From positions 62,001 to 126,000 of the forward strand of contig JADJSH010000010.1 of NCBI GenBank assembly GCA_016711805.1: a stretch of DNA of 64,000 nucleotides, written 5' to 3'. Made by a program: the position numbers and the translations under genes. This document shows positions 16,935-25,650 of the stretch, piece after piece. The notes under the pieces are model-generated. The model was given only the letters and a program-made list of their open reading frames with translations, was not told the DNA's origin and did not search any database. This stretch comes from Bacteroidota bacterium. GTDB taxonomy: Bacteria > Bacteroidota > Bacteroidia > B-17B0 > Aurantibacillaceae. Every line of letters begins with the position of its first letter. Position 1 is the first letter of the stretch.

Positions 16935-18203
16935 TTACATAAAAATAGTTTGAGTTCTATCTGGTCCGATAGATACAATACTGATAGGAACTTCTACCAA
17001 TTTCTCAATATATTTTACGTAATCAATTAATGTTTGAGGTAAAGTATCTTTAGAAGTCATTTTAGTTAAATCTTCAGCCCAACCTTTTACTGTTACATAA
17101 ACTGGAGTTACATCTGCTGGATCAATACTAAAAGGTAAGTAATCAATTTTTTCACCTTTGTGCATATAATGCGTACAAACCTCTAACGTATCAAAGTCAG
17201 ATAATACATCTGCTTTCATCATCATAAGTTCTGTTACACCATTAATGGCGATTGCGTATTTTAAAGCAGGAATATCTAACCATCCACAACGACGAGCGCG
17301 TCCTGTTGTAGCTCCAAACTCACGTCCAATTTGGCGTATCTTCTCTCCTACTTCATTATCTAATTCAGTTGGAAAAGGACCACTACCAACACGAGTACAG
17401 TATGCTTTAAAAATACCAATCACATTTCCAATGCGGTTTGGCGCAATACCTAATCCGTTACAAGCACCAGCACAAATAGTATTTGACGATGTAACAAATG
17501 GATAAGAACCAAAATCAATATCTAATAAAGAACCTTGAGCACCTTCGGCTAATATTTTTTGGCCCTTTTTAATAGCATCATTGATGAAATGCTCTGTATC
17601 AATAAATTTTAATTTCTTTAATTCTTCAATTGCTGCAAACCAAGCTGGCTCCAATTCAGCCAAATTATATTCAAACTTGTGAAACTCTAACAATTGCTTA
17701 TGTTTTTCAACTAAAGCATCGTATTTAGCTTTAAAATTAGGGCTTTCGATATCACCAATACGTAAACCATTACGTCCAGTTTTATCCATATACGTTGGTC
17801 CGATACCTTTTAAAGTAGAACCGATTTTATCTTTTCCTTTTGCAGCCTCGCTAGCCGCATCTAATAAACGGTGAGTTGGTAAAATTAAATGGGCACGTTT
17901 ACTAATTACCAATTTTGAGCTAAAATCAACTCCTAAAGCTGTTAGTGCATCAATTTCTTTTTTGAAAATTACAGGGTCAATTACAACACCATTACCAATA
18001 ACATTTAAAGCAGTTGGGTGAAAAATACCACTTGGAATTGTATGTAAAACGTGTTTTATTCCGTTAAATTCTAATGTATGACCTGCATTTGGGCCACCTT
18101 GAAAACGAGCAATAATGTCGTATTTAGGAGTTAGTACATCTACAATTTTTCCTTTTCCTTCATCGCCCCATTGTAGGCCAAGTAATACATCTGCTTTGAT
18201 CAT
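16935..18203 (-). CDS. purA: Adenylosuccinate synthetase
   Basis: Joins IMP and aspartate with GTP in AMP synthesis. The N-terminal GTP/IMP signature GLQWGDEGKGKIVD is followed by GGPNAGHT, the conserved KGIGPTYMDK, GAQGSLLDIDFGSYPFVTSS and TTGRARRCGWLD. 422 residues, as usual for the family. A -7 element is present about 36 bp upstream of the ATG. Confidence 0.97.
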   Translation of the reverse strand: MIKADVLLGLQWGDEGKGKIVDVLTPKYDIIARFQGGPNAGHTLEFNGIKHVLHTIPSGIFHPTALNVIGNGVVIDPVIFKKEIDALTALGVDFSSKLVISKRAHLILPTHRLLDAASEAAKGKDKIGSTLKGIGPTYMDKTGRNGLRIGDIESPNFKAKYDALVEKHKQLLEFHKFEYNLAELEPAWFAAIEELKKLKFIDTEHFINDAIKKGQKILAEGAQGSLLDIDFGSYPFVTSSNTICAGACNGLGIAPNRIGNVIGIFKAYCTRVGSGPFPTELDNEVGEKIRQIGREFGATTGRARRCGWLDIPALKYAIAINGVTELMMMKADVLSDFDTLEVCTHYMHKGEKIDYLPFSIDPADVTPVYVTVKGWAEDLTKMTSKDTLPQTLIDYVKYIEKLVEVPISIVSIGPDRTQTIFM

Positions 18204-18238
18204 AAATAAATTGTTACGGGTTGTTTTTATTAAGCCTT

Positions 18239-18246
18239 CAAATTTA
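18239..18246 (-). promoter_or_regulatory. -7 element of purA
   Basis: TAAATTTG on the minus strand, exact TAnnTTTG match, 35 nt before the ATG at 18203. The -33 box is not obvious. Confidence 0.5.
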
Positions 18247-18324
18247 CTATTATCATGTAAAGTTGAGCCAATAACAAATTAACAATTCATGGATTTTTGA
18301 ACAAAATGAGGATAAAAAATAAAA

Positions 18325-19086
18325 TTAAATCTCAATTTGCAAACCATCATATGCTAACTCTATAAAAGACGGCAATTCTTTTGAGACGTCTTCGTGCAAA
18401 CCTAATTGATGCGAAATATGAGTGAAATACGCTTTTTCTGGTTTTAACTCATTCATTAAATCGATGGCCTGTTGAAAGGTGTAATGAGACACATGTTCTT
18501 CTCTACGAAGCGCATTGATGACAATAATTTTTGAGCCTTTTATTTTTTGTTTTTCTTCTTCCGAAATATAATTAGCATCGGTAATATAGGTGAAATCGTT
18601 TATTCTGTAAGCTTTTACAGGCAAACGATAATGAATCACATCAATAGGTAATAATTCAATATCATTAATTTTGAGAGGTTTATCATTTACTGTAAATACA
18701 TCTATCTCGGGAATACCAGGATATTTATCTTCTGCAAAAATGTATGCAAATTCTCTTTTCAACGCTTCCTGAACACGTTCAGTAGCATACACAGGCATTC
18801 GCATTTTATTGAAATAATTAAAAGCTTTTACTTCATCTAAGCCTGCAATGTGATCTTTATGCTCATGAGTAAAAACAACCGCATCTAAGGTTTTTATTTT
18901 TTGTCGAAGCATTTGTTGTCTAAAATCAGGTCCTGAATCAATCACTACTTTTGTCGTTTCACTTTCAATTAAAATAGAAGTCCTTAATCGGTTATCTTTA
19001 GGATTTTGAGAACGACATACCGAACATTCGCAACAAATAATTGGAACGCCTTGTGATGTGCCAGTGCCTAAAAATGTAACCTTCAT
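18325..19086 (-). CDS. MBL-fold metallo-hydrolase, PhnP/LipB-associated type
   Basis: 253 residues. It begins GTGTSQGVPIICCECSVCRS, the Cys-rich opening of this subfamily, then HEHKDHIAGLDEV carries the metal ligands, with THISHQLGLH near the C-terminus. Relatives are cyclic-phosphate phosphodiesterases (PhnP); the substrate here is unknown. It overlaps the end of the rhomboid gene by 4 bp, so the two are translationally coupled. Confidence 0.9.
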   Translation of the reverse strand: MKVTFLGTGTSQGVPIICCECSVCRSQNPKDNRLRTSILIESETTKVVIDSGPDFRQQMLRQKIKTLDAVVFTHEHKDHIAGLDEVKAFNYFNKMRMPVYATERVQEALKREFAYIFAEDKYPGIPEIDVFTVNDKPLKINDIELLPIDVIHYRLPVKAYRINDFTYITDANYISEEEKQKIKGSKIIVINALRREEHVSHYTFQQAIDLMNELKPEKAYFTHISHQLGLHEDVSKELPSFIELAYDGLQIEI

Positions 19087-19733
19087 TTTAATTGATTTCT
19101 TAAAATTTCAAAATAAACATCTTTATTTAGTAATCCAATAACTAAGGTAAACAGCACTCCAAAAATAGCACCCCAAAAATGTGCTTCATGACCAATTTTA
19201 TCAACCGATTCATAACCCGTATTTCTTCTACTTAAGTAATAACTAATAGCTAAGTACAACACACCAAAAATCCAAGCTGGCATAGGAATAAAAAAGAATC
19301 CTAACTCTGTTAAAGGTAAACAAGTAATATAACTAAATATCAAAGCATTAACAGCACCGCTGGCTCCTAATGAAGAATAATATTTATTGTCTTTATTTTT
19401 AACGTATTCCGAAATAGAAGATGCATAAATAGCACCAGTATACATTACAATATATAAAGCCATTCCCATTTTCTTGTCCGGTTCCCCATCATGAGATAAC
19501 AAAGCAGGAAAAACTTGCTCTTCCACAACACGCCCAAACATCCATAAAGCATACATATTAAATGCTAGGTGCAGATAATCACCATGCAAAAAGGCATGTG
19601 ATAAAAATCGATAATGTTGGTTGCCTTGATGAATTGAAAAGGGATGAAAAATATATTTATACTTTATCTCAGGCTTATCCATAGCATATAAAGAGAAGGC
19701 AACTGTCAAAAAAATTATAGCGTATGTGATCAT
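19083..19733 (-). CDS. Rhomboid family intramembrane serine protease
   Basis: 216 residues, about six hydrophobic segments. The catalytic motif is SSLGASGAVNAL (GxSG serine), the partner His is in GHEAHFWGAIFG, and the L1-loop region contains HAFLHGDYLHLAFNMYALW. Cleaves transmembrane helices inside the inner membrane; substrate unknown. Followed with overlap by the MBL hydrolase. Confidence 0.92.
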   Translation of the reverse strand: MITYAIIFLTVAFSLYAMDKPEIKYKYIFHPFSIHQGNQHYRFLSHAFLHGDYLHLAFNMYALWMFGRVVEEQVFPALLSHDGEPDKKMGMALYIVMYTGAIYASSISEYVKNKDNKYYSSLGASGAVNALIFSYITCLPLTELGFFFIPMPAWIFGVLYLAISYYLSRRNTGYESVDKIGHEAHFWGAIFGVLFTLVIGLLNKDVYFEILRNQLK

Positions 19734-19776
19734 TTTAAGTAGCTAGTAAAAAGTGGTTAGTGTCTAATAATTTATT

Positions 19777-20061
19777 TTATAGTTGTTTTACGCTCCATGC
19801 TTCTGGTTTAGCATCAAATAATATTTTTGTTTTTGCCCAAACTCCTTCAAATAATTCTGATTGACGATAAGCTTCTAAATACTTTGACTCTTCCCAAATA
19901 CTGAAGGTAAAGAAAATAGTTGGGTTATTAATATCCTGTAACAATTCAACATGTTTACAACCTTCCATGGCAGCAATTAAATCTTTACTTGCATTAAAAA
20001 TATCTTTAAAACGTTCAATACAATCCGATTTAAACGTCATTTTTACAAATCTCTTAATCAT
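19777..20061 (-). CDS. Antibiotic biosynthesis monooxygenase (ABM) domain protein
   Basis: About 94 residues, one ferredoxin-like ABM domain: MIKRFVKMTF, then FFTFSIWEESKYLEAYRQSELF. Such small dimers include haem-degrading and quinol monooxygenases and many uncharacterised proteins. The start at 20061 overlaps the end of the SAM hydrolase gene by 8 bp; an ATG three codons earlier is also possible. Confidence 0.82.
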   Translation of the reverse strand: MIKRFVKMTFKSDCIERFKDIFNASKDLIAAMEGCKHVELLQDINNPTIFFTFSIWEESKYLEAYRQSELFEGVWAKTKILFDAKPEAWSVKQL

Positions 20062-20872
20062 AAATTTCAACTATAATTCTATCAATTTTATACTTACTTA
20101 ATACCGATTTTTTAATGGCTAATTTATTGGCCGCTTGCCCTAATAAAGCTATTTCTAATAAATCCATCGAATTAAAAAAACATACTACATCTCCAATTTT
20201 CACATCATCGTAAGTATTGTAAATTTTAGTTACATCTCCCGATGGTAAAGCAATAGAGAAACGTTTATTTCCAACATTTTTCTCAAATTCTTGTCTTGTA
20301 ATAGTTGTAATTAAGTTCCCAAAACTATCTTCGTACAAGACAGAACCTTGTAAATTACTTGGTGTTGAAAAACTCTCAAAAGCGTATAATTTACAATAGT
20401 CTTGTGTGTCTGAACTAAATTCCTCTATTGGAACATTATTAATTAGCTTATTAGCAATTTCCGTAAACACATCTCTTAAAAAAAAAGAATGTTGTTTTTC
20501 ACTATCAAAATATAATTGGTAAACAGGCTCATTAAACGTTTTATCAATTAAGGTTAAAACGCCATTATCAGGGCAAATGATAAATTGACCTTTATATTTA
20601 GTGAGCAAATAACGTGTATTATCAATATTTAAGTTCTTAATTGTATCGGTAGAGTTTAAAAACTTAATGGCAAATAAATGAATGGTATTTTCAGGAAAAT
20701 AAGGCAAAGCACTCTTTAAAGCAAAAGCGCCTTCGTTATGTGCATGTGAATTAACATCGCAAGCTAAATCAACAATATGAGCATTAGGTTGTTTAGAATA
20801 TAATACGCCTTTAACCATTGCCAAGTATGGGTCGCGGTAACCCAAATCTGTAGTAATGGTAATTATTGACAT
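20054..20872 (-). CDS. SAM hydroxide adenosyltransferase (DUF62)
   Basis: 272 residues. The N-terminal SIITITTDLGYRDPYLAMVKG and the later CPDNGVLTLI and SFGNLITTI match the fluorinase/chlorinase/SAM-hydrolase superfamily; most bacterial members hydrolyse S-adenosylmethionine to adenosine and methionine. The ATG at 20872 is chosen because the earlier in-frame ATG lies inside the -7 element at 20897-20904. Divergent from phoH across a 106 bp promoter region, an arrangement common in Bacteroidota. Confidence 0.88.
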   Translation of the reverse strand: MSIITITTDLGYRDPYLAMVKGVLYSKQPNAHIVDLACDVNSHAHNEGAFALKSALPYFPENTIHLFAIKFLNSTDTIKNLNIDNTRYLLTKYKGQFIICPDNGVLTLIDKTFNEPVYQLYFDSEKQHSFFLRDVFTEIANKLINNVPIEEFSSDTQDYCKLYAFESFSTPSNLQGSVLYEDSFGNLITTITRQEFEKNVGNKRFSIALPSGDVTKIYNTYDDVKIGDVVCFFNSMDLLEIALLGQAANKLAIKKSVLSKYKIDRIIVEIYD

Positions 20873-20896
20873 ATTGAAAACTTTTAATAGTATTCT

Positions 20897-20904
20897 CAAA
20901 AGTA
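20897..20904 (-). promoter_or_regulatory. -7 element of the SAM hydrolase gene
   Basis: TACTTTTG on the minus strand, exact consensus. It excludes the upstream in-frame ATG (20899) as the start. Confidence 0.5.
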
Positions 20905-20940
20905 AATAATATTTTAGGCTTACTTTTAGGATATAAACTA

Positions 20941-20971
20941 TTTGATTAACACGATTATTAACATAAATTTA
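20941..20971 (+). promoter_or_regulatory. Promoter of phoH
   Basis: TTTG (20941-20944), 19 nt, TAAATTTA (20964-20971; 7 of 8 to consensus counting the free positions). The start codon TTG follows after only 7 nt. Confidence 0.55.
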
Positions 20972-20978
20972 TTGGAAC

Positions 20979-21938
20979 TTGATAGAAAAAGTAATTACCC
21001 TAGATAGCGTTGAACCTGTTGAAATATATGGCGTAAACGACGTTAAACTCAACGTTATAAAAAAATACTTCCCAAAACTTAAACTTATCGCCAGAGGCTA
21101 TTCCATCAAAGCATTAGGAGACGAAGCTGAAATAGCCTTCTTTGAGAAGAAGCTTACGATGATGGTAGATTACTACCATAAAAATGGTTTGCTAACAGAT
21201 ACGGTTATTGAGCGATTATTGGGGCAAACAGGAGATAATTTGTTACACGCCAAAGAAGAGGCTACAGGCTCCGACATTATTGTATTTGGTAATAGTGGAT
21301 TAGTTATTAAAGCTCGTACCGACAATCAACGTAAAATGATGCAATCGGTAAATACCAATGATATGATTTTTGCTGTTGGTCCTGCTGGAACTGGAAAAAC
21401 CTATACAGCAGTGGCATTGGCGGTAAGAGCATTAAAAAATAAAGAAGTCAAACGTATCATATTAACTCGCCCTGCCGTTGAAGCTGGAGAAAATTTAGGT
21501 TTTTTACCCGGCGATTTAAAAGAAAAATTAGATCCATACATGCAACCGTTATATGATGCCTTGTATGATATGATTCCTTTAGACAAGCTCAATCAATATA
21601 TTGAAGCGAAGATTATTCAAATTGCCCCTTTAGCATTTATGCGCGGACGAACTTTGGATAATGCTTTCGTTATATTAGATGAAGCGCAAAACACGACTGA
21701 AAGTCAGATGAAAATGTTTTTAACGCGTATGGGAGCAAACGCCAAATTCATTATTAATGGTGATATGACTCAAATAGATTTACCTCGTCATCAAACCTCT
21801 GGTTTGGCACAAGCAGTGAGGTTATTAAAGAATACAAATGGCATTGATATTATAGAACTAACCACCGTTGATGTTATTAGACATCGCTTAGTGAAAGCTA
21901 TAATTGAAAAATACGAAGGAGACGCCATTAAGAAATAA
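20979..21938 (+). CDS. phoH: PhoH family ATPase
   Basis: 319 residues. After an N-terminal KH-like part comes the P-loop GPAGTGKTYTAVALAVRAL, then RPAVEAGENLGFLPGDLKEK, Walker B VILDEAQNTT and FIINGDMTQIDLP. Relatives are cytosolic ATPases with RNA-unwinding or RNA-processing links; some sit beside YbeY. The start appears to be TTG at 20979, 7 nt after the -7 element. It leads a plus-strand run with the MazG-like gene (4 bp gap). Confidence 0.92.
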   Translation: MIEKVITLDSVEPVEIYGVNDVKLNVIKKYFPKLKLIARGYSIKALGDEAEIAFFEKKLTMMVDYYHKNGLLTDTVIERLLGQTGDNLLHAKEEATGSDIIVFGNSGLVIKARTDNQRKMMQSVNTNDMIFAVGPAGTGKTYTAVALAVRALKNKEVKRIILTRPAVEAGENLGFLPGDLKEKLDPYMQPLYDALYDMIPLDKLNQYIEAKIIQIAPLAFMRGRTLDNAFVILDEAQNTTESQMKMFLTRMGANAKFIINGDMTQIDLPRHQTSGLAQAVRLLKNTNGIDIIELTTVDVIRHRLVKAIIEKYEGDAIKK

Positions 21939-21942
21939 GATT

Positions 21943-22269
21943 ATGAAAGTAAGCGAAGCACAAAAAACAGTAGACGACTGGATTAAACAATACGGCGTTA
22001 AATACTTTAGCGAATTAACAAATATGGCTATGCTTACTGAAGAAGTTGGTGAGGTAGCTCGTATTATCGCTCGCCGATATGGAGAACAAAGCGAGAAAGA
22101 ATCGGACAAAAATAAAGACTTAAGTGATGAACTAGCTGATGTGCTATTTGTATTAATATGTTTAGCCAACCAAACTGGCATAGATTTGGAAGAGGCTTTA
22201 AAGAAAAATCTTGATAAAAAAACAAATCGAGATTCGGAACGACATATTAATAATGATAAATTAAAATAA
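21943..22269 (+). CDS. MazG-like nucleotide pyrophosphohydrolase
   Basis: 108 residues, one MazG-fold domain. The metal-binding acidic residues are visible in MLTEEVGEVARIIARRYGE and SDELADVLFVLICLANQTG, the EExxE...ExxD pattern of all-alpha NTP pyrophosphatases. Probably cleans up non-canonical NTPs. The ATG at 21943 is used, since upstream residues belong to the phoH frame. A full-length MazG is encoded at 60301. Confidence 0.88.
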   Translation: MKVSEAQKTVDDWIKQYGVKYFSELTNMAMLTEEVGEVARIIARRYGEQSEKESDKNKDLSDELADVLFVLICLANQTGIDLEEALKKNLDKKTNRDSERHINNDKLK

Positions 22270-22318
22270 TGATTTTTGTTGAGCAAATTAATGGCAATAA
22301 TTCAGTATTACAGAAACC

Positions 22319-23071
22319 ATGAAGAATAAATTTATATATATTTTCATGTTTGTTGTTTTTGCTGGTTTTAGTCAAAATGATACTCTTTTCTTTGACAAAA
22401 ATTGGAAATCTTGTAACAAAATTAGATCAGAATACTATAGAATAATTCGACCAGATAGCTCAGGTTTTATTGTCAAGGATTATTATATTACTAATCAAAT
22501 TCAAATGACTGCTGTATGTTCAGAAGCAAATAAAGACACAATTATCTTCAATGGCCATTGTGCTTTTTATAATAGGCTAGGATTTATAACTAGTCAAGGA
22601 TTTTATACAAATAACAATAAAACAGGCTCTTGGACATTTTCAAACTATACTGACAAAGGAGAAAAATACAATTCAGGTTTTATGAAAAATGACCTATTAG
22701 ACAGTATTTTAACTGATTATTATCCATCAGGAAATATATTTTCAACAAGTACATTTAAAGATGATACATTGAACGGGATAAAAACGTCGTTCAGAGATGA
22801 TGGCTCGATTAGCTACAAATCATATTATTTAAATGGAAAACTTAATGGATGGTATACAGAATATCGAAAAAGCGGTGTTAAACATTATGAGGCAGAGTAT
22901 GTGAATGGAAAAATGAACGGAAACCAAGTACTATATTTTGAAAATGGTCAAAAACAAGGCGATTTCTTTTATACAAAACGAAAAGTTGATGGATATAAGA
23001 TTTGGTATTATGAGAATGGAGAAATCCAATCAAAAGTTATATTTACAGACGGTAAAAGAAAAAATTATTAG
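22319..23071 (+). CDS. Secreted MORN-repeat variant (YwqK-like) protein
   Basis: 250 residues with signal peptide ending AGFSQ. From about residue 120 it has at least five repeats of the MORN_2 type (YYPSGN, GKLNGWYTEYRKSG, GKMNGNQVLYFENGQKQG, YYENGEIQS). The family is sometimes labelled antitoxin YwqK, but in Bacteroidota these are mostly exported proteins of unknown role. No toxin partner is adjacent. Confidence 0.82.
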   Translation: MKNKFIYIFMFVVFAGFSQNDTLFFDKNWKSCNKIRSEYYRIIRPDSSGFIVKDYYITNQIQMTAVCSEANKDTIIFNGHCAFYNRLGFITSQGFYTNNNKTGSWTFSNYTDKGEKYNSGFMKNDLLDSILTDYYPSGNIFSTSTFKDDTLNGIKTSFRDDGSISYKSYYLNGKLNGWYTEYRKSGVKHYEAEYVNGKMNGNQVLYFENGQKQGDFFYTKRKVDGYKIWYYENGEIQSKVIFTDGKRKNY

Positions 23072-23161
23072 ATCTGGAAAATTATTAAAAAGCATTAACT
23101 AAACGTATAAAAACAGAATAAAGATAGTTATAGGTCCTAAATTCAACAACCAAAATAAACA

Positions 23162-24304
23162 TTGAAATTCTTTTATACTATATTCTTCATTTGTTTTTGC
23201 TCATTAATTTTCTCTCAAAATAGTTTGATTGGAATTGATGAACAGAATCAAGATATTGGTTCGCAAGAAAATATTTACAAAGTTAAAGCAGATTATATTA
23301 TTCAAAATAATCAAGCAAAAAACTTGTATTTATTGAGAGCTGATGCAAAAAAAGGAATTACCATTCGTGCAGCTAAAAAAACTATAAAACCAGGTGATAC
23401 AACAATTATTGTGGTGGAATTTATCCCTCAACAAGCTGGTAAATTCTCGGAAAATATTGATTTAGTAACCAGCGCAGATGGCATTCCATTTAAACTATCG
23501 CTTTCAGGAAATATTAAGTCTATAAAAACAGATGACAAAACTGCTTGTTTTTATTTTAAGAAACCAAATCATACTGGTGCAAAAACTATTGAACCAATTG
23601 TTGTTACGGAGCCTAACAAACCTAAAGATACATCCAATAAAATTCCTGACAATAACTCATCTCAGGAAGTAAAAGAACCTGCTCCTATTCCAGCACAAAC
23701 TTCCATTCTAGAAACCAAAAATGAATCAAAAACAGTATTAGATGAAAAACTTTACAAACCAAATAATATCATTTTTTTAGTAGATGTATCAAGTTCAATG
23801 AGAGATACTAACAAATTAAATGTAATGAAATTGGCGCTTCATCATTTAATTGAAAACCTTCGTCCCATTGATAAAATAACGTTTATTACCTATGCTGATA
23901 CAGTGAAAATAATTCGTGAGGGATTAACTGGAAATCAAAAAGAAGAATTAAATGAAGTGGTGAATCGTTTAAAAGCCAAAGGAATGACTAAAGGGAACAA
24001 AGCCATTTTATTTAGTTTAGAGGTGGCCTTGAAAAATTACATTTCTAATGGTAACAATCAAATTATATTGGCTACGGATGGAAAATTTAGATTTTATCCC
24101 GATGATCAAAAAAAATATAGTCTAAATAAAGCTGATAAAAACATTAAATTATCTACCATGGCTTTTGGTAATGATAAAGACGCGATGAAAAATTTAAAAG
24201 AAATCGCAGAAATTGGTAAAGGGAATTTTATTCATATTAAAAATAGAAATAAAGCCAAAGAACAACTGATGGAAGAGATAAAAGAAAACAGTTTAATTCG
24301 TTAA
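23162..24304 (+). CDS. Secreted von Willebrand factor A domain protein
   Basis: 380 residues. TTG start, signal peptide ending LIFSQ, a beta-rich N-terminal domain like DUF1573 (KPGDTTIIVVEFIPQQAGKF), a Pro/Thr-rich linker (~140-195) and a VWA domain with the MIDAS motif DVSSSM, FITYAD and ILATDGKF. VWA domains bind metal and protein partners; a surface or periplasmic scaffold is likely. Its 3' end overlaps the convergent pseudouridine synthase gene by 12 bp. Confidence 0.82.
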   Translation: MKFFYTIFFICFCSLIFSQNSLIGIDEQNQDIGSQENIYKVKADYIIQNNQAKNLYLLRADAKKGITIRAAKKTIKPGDTTIIVVEFIPQQAGKFSENIDLVTSADGIPFKLSLSGNIKSIKTDDKTACFYFKKPNHTGAKTIEPIVVTEPNKPKDTSNKIPDNNSSQEVKEPAPIPAQTSILETKNESKTVLDEKLYKPNNIIFLVDVSSSMRDTNKLNVMKLALHHLIENLRPIDKITFITYADTVKIIREGLTGNQKEELNEVVNRLKAKGMTKGNKAILFSLEVALKNYISNGNNQIILATDGKFRFYPDDQKKYSLNKADKNIKLSTMAFGNDKDAMKNLKEIAEIGKGNFIHIKNRNKAKEQLMEEIKENSLIR

Positions 24305-24988
24305 ATGATACTCTCTAAATTCGCCTGGCTTTAAATCCCCTAATTCAATCGTATCTATTCTCACTCTAATTAACCTTGCAACCAAATAACCCAAAGCCTT
24401 ACACATTCTTCTTATCTGACGATTTTTGCCTTCGGTTAAAATAATTTTGAATTCAAATTCATTTAATTTTTCAATAAAACAGGGTTTTGTTTTACAAATC
24501 ATAATATCAACCCCTGCACCCATTTGATGGATAAATTCATCCGAAATGGGTTTGTTAACAGTAACAATATATTCCTTCTCTTTTTCTTTGATAGGACTTG
24601 ATAAACTCTGAATGTATTTTCCATCATTAGATAATAGTAATAATCCTTCGGATTCTTTGTCTAGTCTACCAGCATAACCTAGATGTTTATCAAACTTAAA
24701 AACTGTTGTTAAATTATCCGCAATAGCTTCATTATTTGTTGTTTCAATACCTCTTGGTTTATATAAAGCAATGTAGGTAAAAGGCGTGTTTGGCTTTAGT
24801 AATGTATCATCGTAATAAATCTCCCACGTTTCGTTAAACTCACTATTTTCGGTAATAATGGCGCCATTGACTTTAAGTTTTCTATTTTCAATGGCTCTAA
24901 TAGCTTCTTTGTTTGTAAAGCCTAAACTATGCACTAAATAATATTTGATATTCAATCTAAAACTCACAAATAATCTAATTTTTAGCAA
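24293..24988 (-). CDS. Pseudouridine synthase of the RsuA/RluF group
   Basis: 231 residues. N-terminal S4 RNA-binding domain (NKEAIRAIENRKLKVNG), then catalytic GYAGRLDKESEGLLLLSNDG with Asp in GRLD, and the C-terminal EGKNRQIRRMCKALGY. Which 23S rRNA position it modifies (RluE/RluF-like) cannot be told. The start is uncertain: TTG at 24988 or GTG at 24967 (MSFRLNIKYYL), the latter fitting relatives better. Confidence 0.9.
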   Translation of the reverse strand: MLKIRLFVSFRLNIKYYLVHSLGFTNKEAIRAIENRKLKVNGAIITENSEFNETWEIYYDDTLLKPNTPFTYIALYKPRGIETTNNEAIADNLTTVFKFDKHLGYAGRLDKESEGLLLLSNDGKYIQSLSSPIKEKEKEYIVTVNKPISDEFIHQMGAGVDIMICKTKPCFIEKLNEFEFKIILTEGKNRQIRRMCKALGYLVARLIRVRIDTIELGDLKPGEFREYHLTN

Positions 24989-25044
24989 TGTTATCTTTTT
25001 TTAGGGAAACTGCATAAAAATTGCCCTAATTCCGCATAATTTGT

Positions 25045-25052
25045 TAAGTTTG
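25045..25052 (+). promoter_or_regulatory. -7 element of the nucleotide-sugar operon
   Basis: TAAGTTTG, exact TAnnTTTG match, 17 nt before the ATG at 25070; a weak ATTG lies about 21 nt upstream. Confidence 0.45.
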
Positions 25053-25069
25053 TTGGTTCTAAATCAGTT

Positions 25070-25648
25070 ATGGAAAAATCATATTTTGCTCACCCTTCTG
25101 CAATTATCGACGAAGGGTGTACTATTGGAAAAGGCACTAAAATTTGGCATTTTAGCCATATTATGCCTAATTGCACGTTAGGAGAAAACTGTAACATTGG
25201 GCAAAACGTAGTTATTTCTCCAGAAGTTGTTTTAGGAAAAAACGTAAAAGTTCAAAATAACGTTTCAATTTATACAGGAGTTACTTGCGATGATGATGTT
25301 TTTTTAGGGCCATCGATGGTTTTTACAAATGTGATCAATCCTCGTAGTGCAGTGAATCGCAAATCAGAATATGCCAAAACACATGTTGGTAAAGGTGCGA
25401 GTATTGGAGCTAATGCAACCATAGTTTGCGGACATGATATTTTAGAATATGCTTTTATTGGAGCTGGTACAGTAGTAACTAAAACAGTTCCAGCCTACGC
25501 TTTAGTAGTTGGTAATCCCTCTCGTCAAATCGGCTGGATGAGTGAATATGGACATCGTTTAGAATTTGATTCCAGTGGAAAAGCTACTTGTAAAGAAAGC
25601 GGACAAGTGTATCAATTAGAAAATAGTATAGTAAAAAGAATTTCATAA
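25070..25648 (+). CDS. Hexapeptide-repeat N-acetyltransferase, WbpD/WlbB-like
   Basis: 192 residues of left-handed beta-helix repeats (IGKGTKIWHFSHIMPNCTLG, GENCNIGQNVVISP, GKGASIGANATIVCG), ending with the VGNPSRQIGWMSEYG loop. It matches acetyltransferases that acetylate the 3-amino group of UDP-GlcNAc(3N)A on the way to UDP-ManNAc3NAcA-type sugars. Followed after 2 bp by a WbpB-like dehydrogenase, which supports the assignment. Confidence 0.85.
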   Translation: MEKSYFAHPSAIIDEGCTIGKGTKIWHFSHIMPNCTLGENCNIGQNVVISPEVVLGKNVKVQNNVSIYTGVTCDDDVFLGPSMVFTNVINPRSAVNRKSEYAKTHVGKGASIGANATIVCGHDILEYAFIGAGTVVTKTVPAYALVVGNPSRQIGWMSEYGHRLEFDSSGKATCKESGQVYQLENSIVKRIS

Positions 25649-25650
25649 TT

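Noticed and set aside
22319..23071. Antitoxin of a toxin-antitoxin pair
   Set aside because: The YwqK label is only a family name; the protein is exported and no toxin gene is adjacent.
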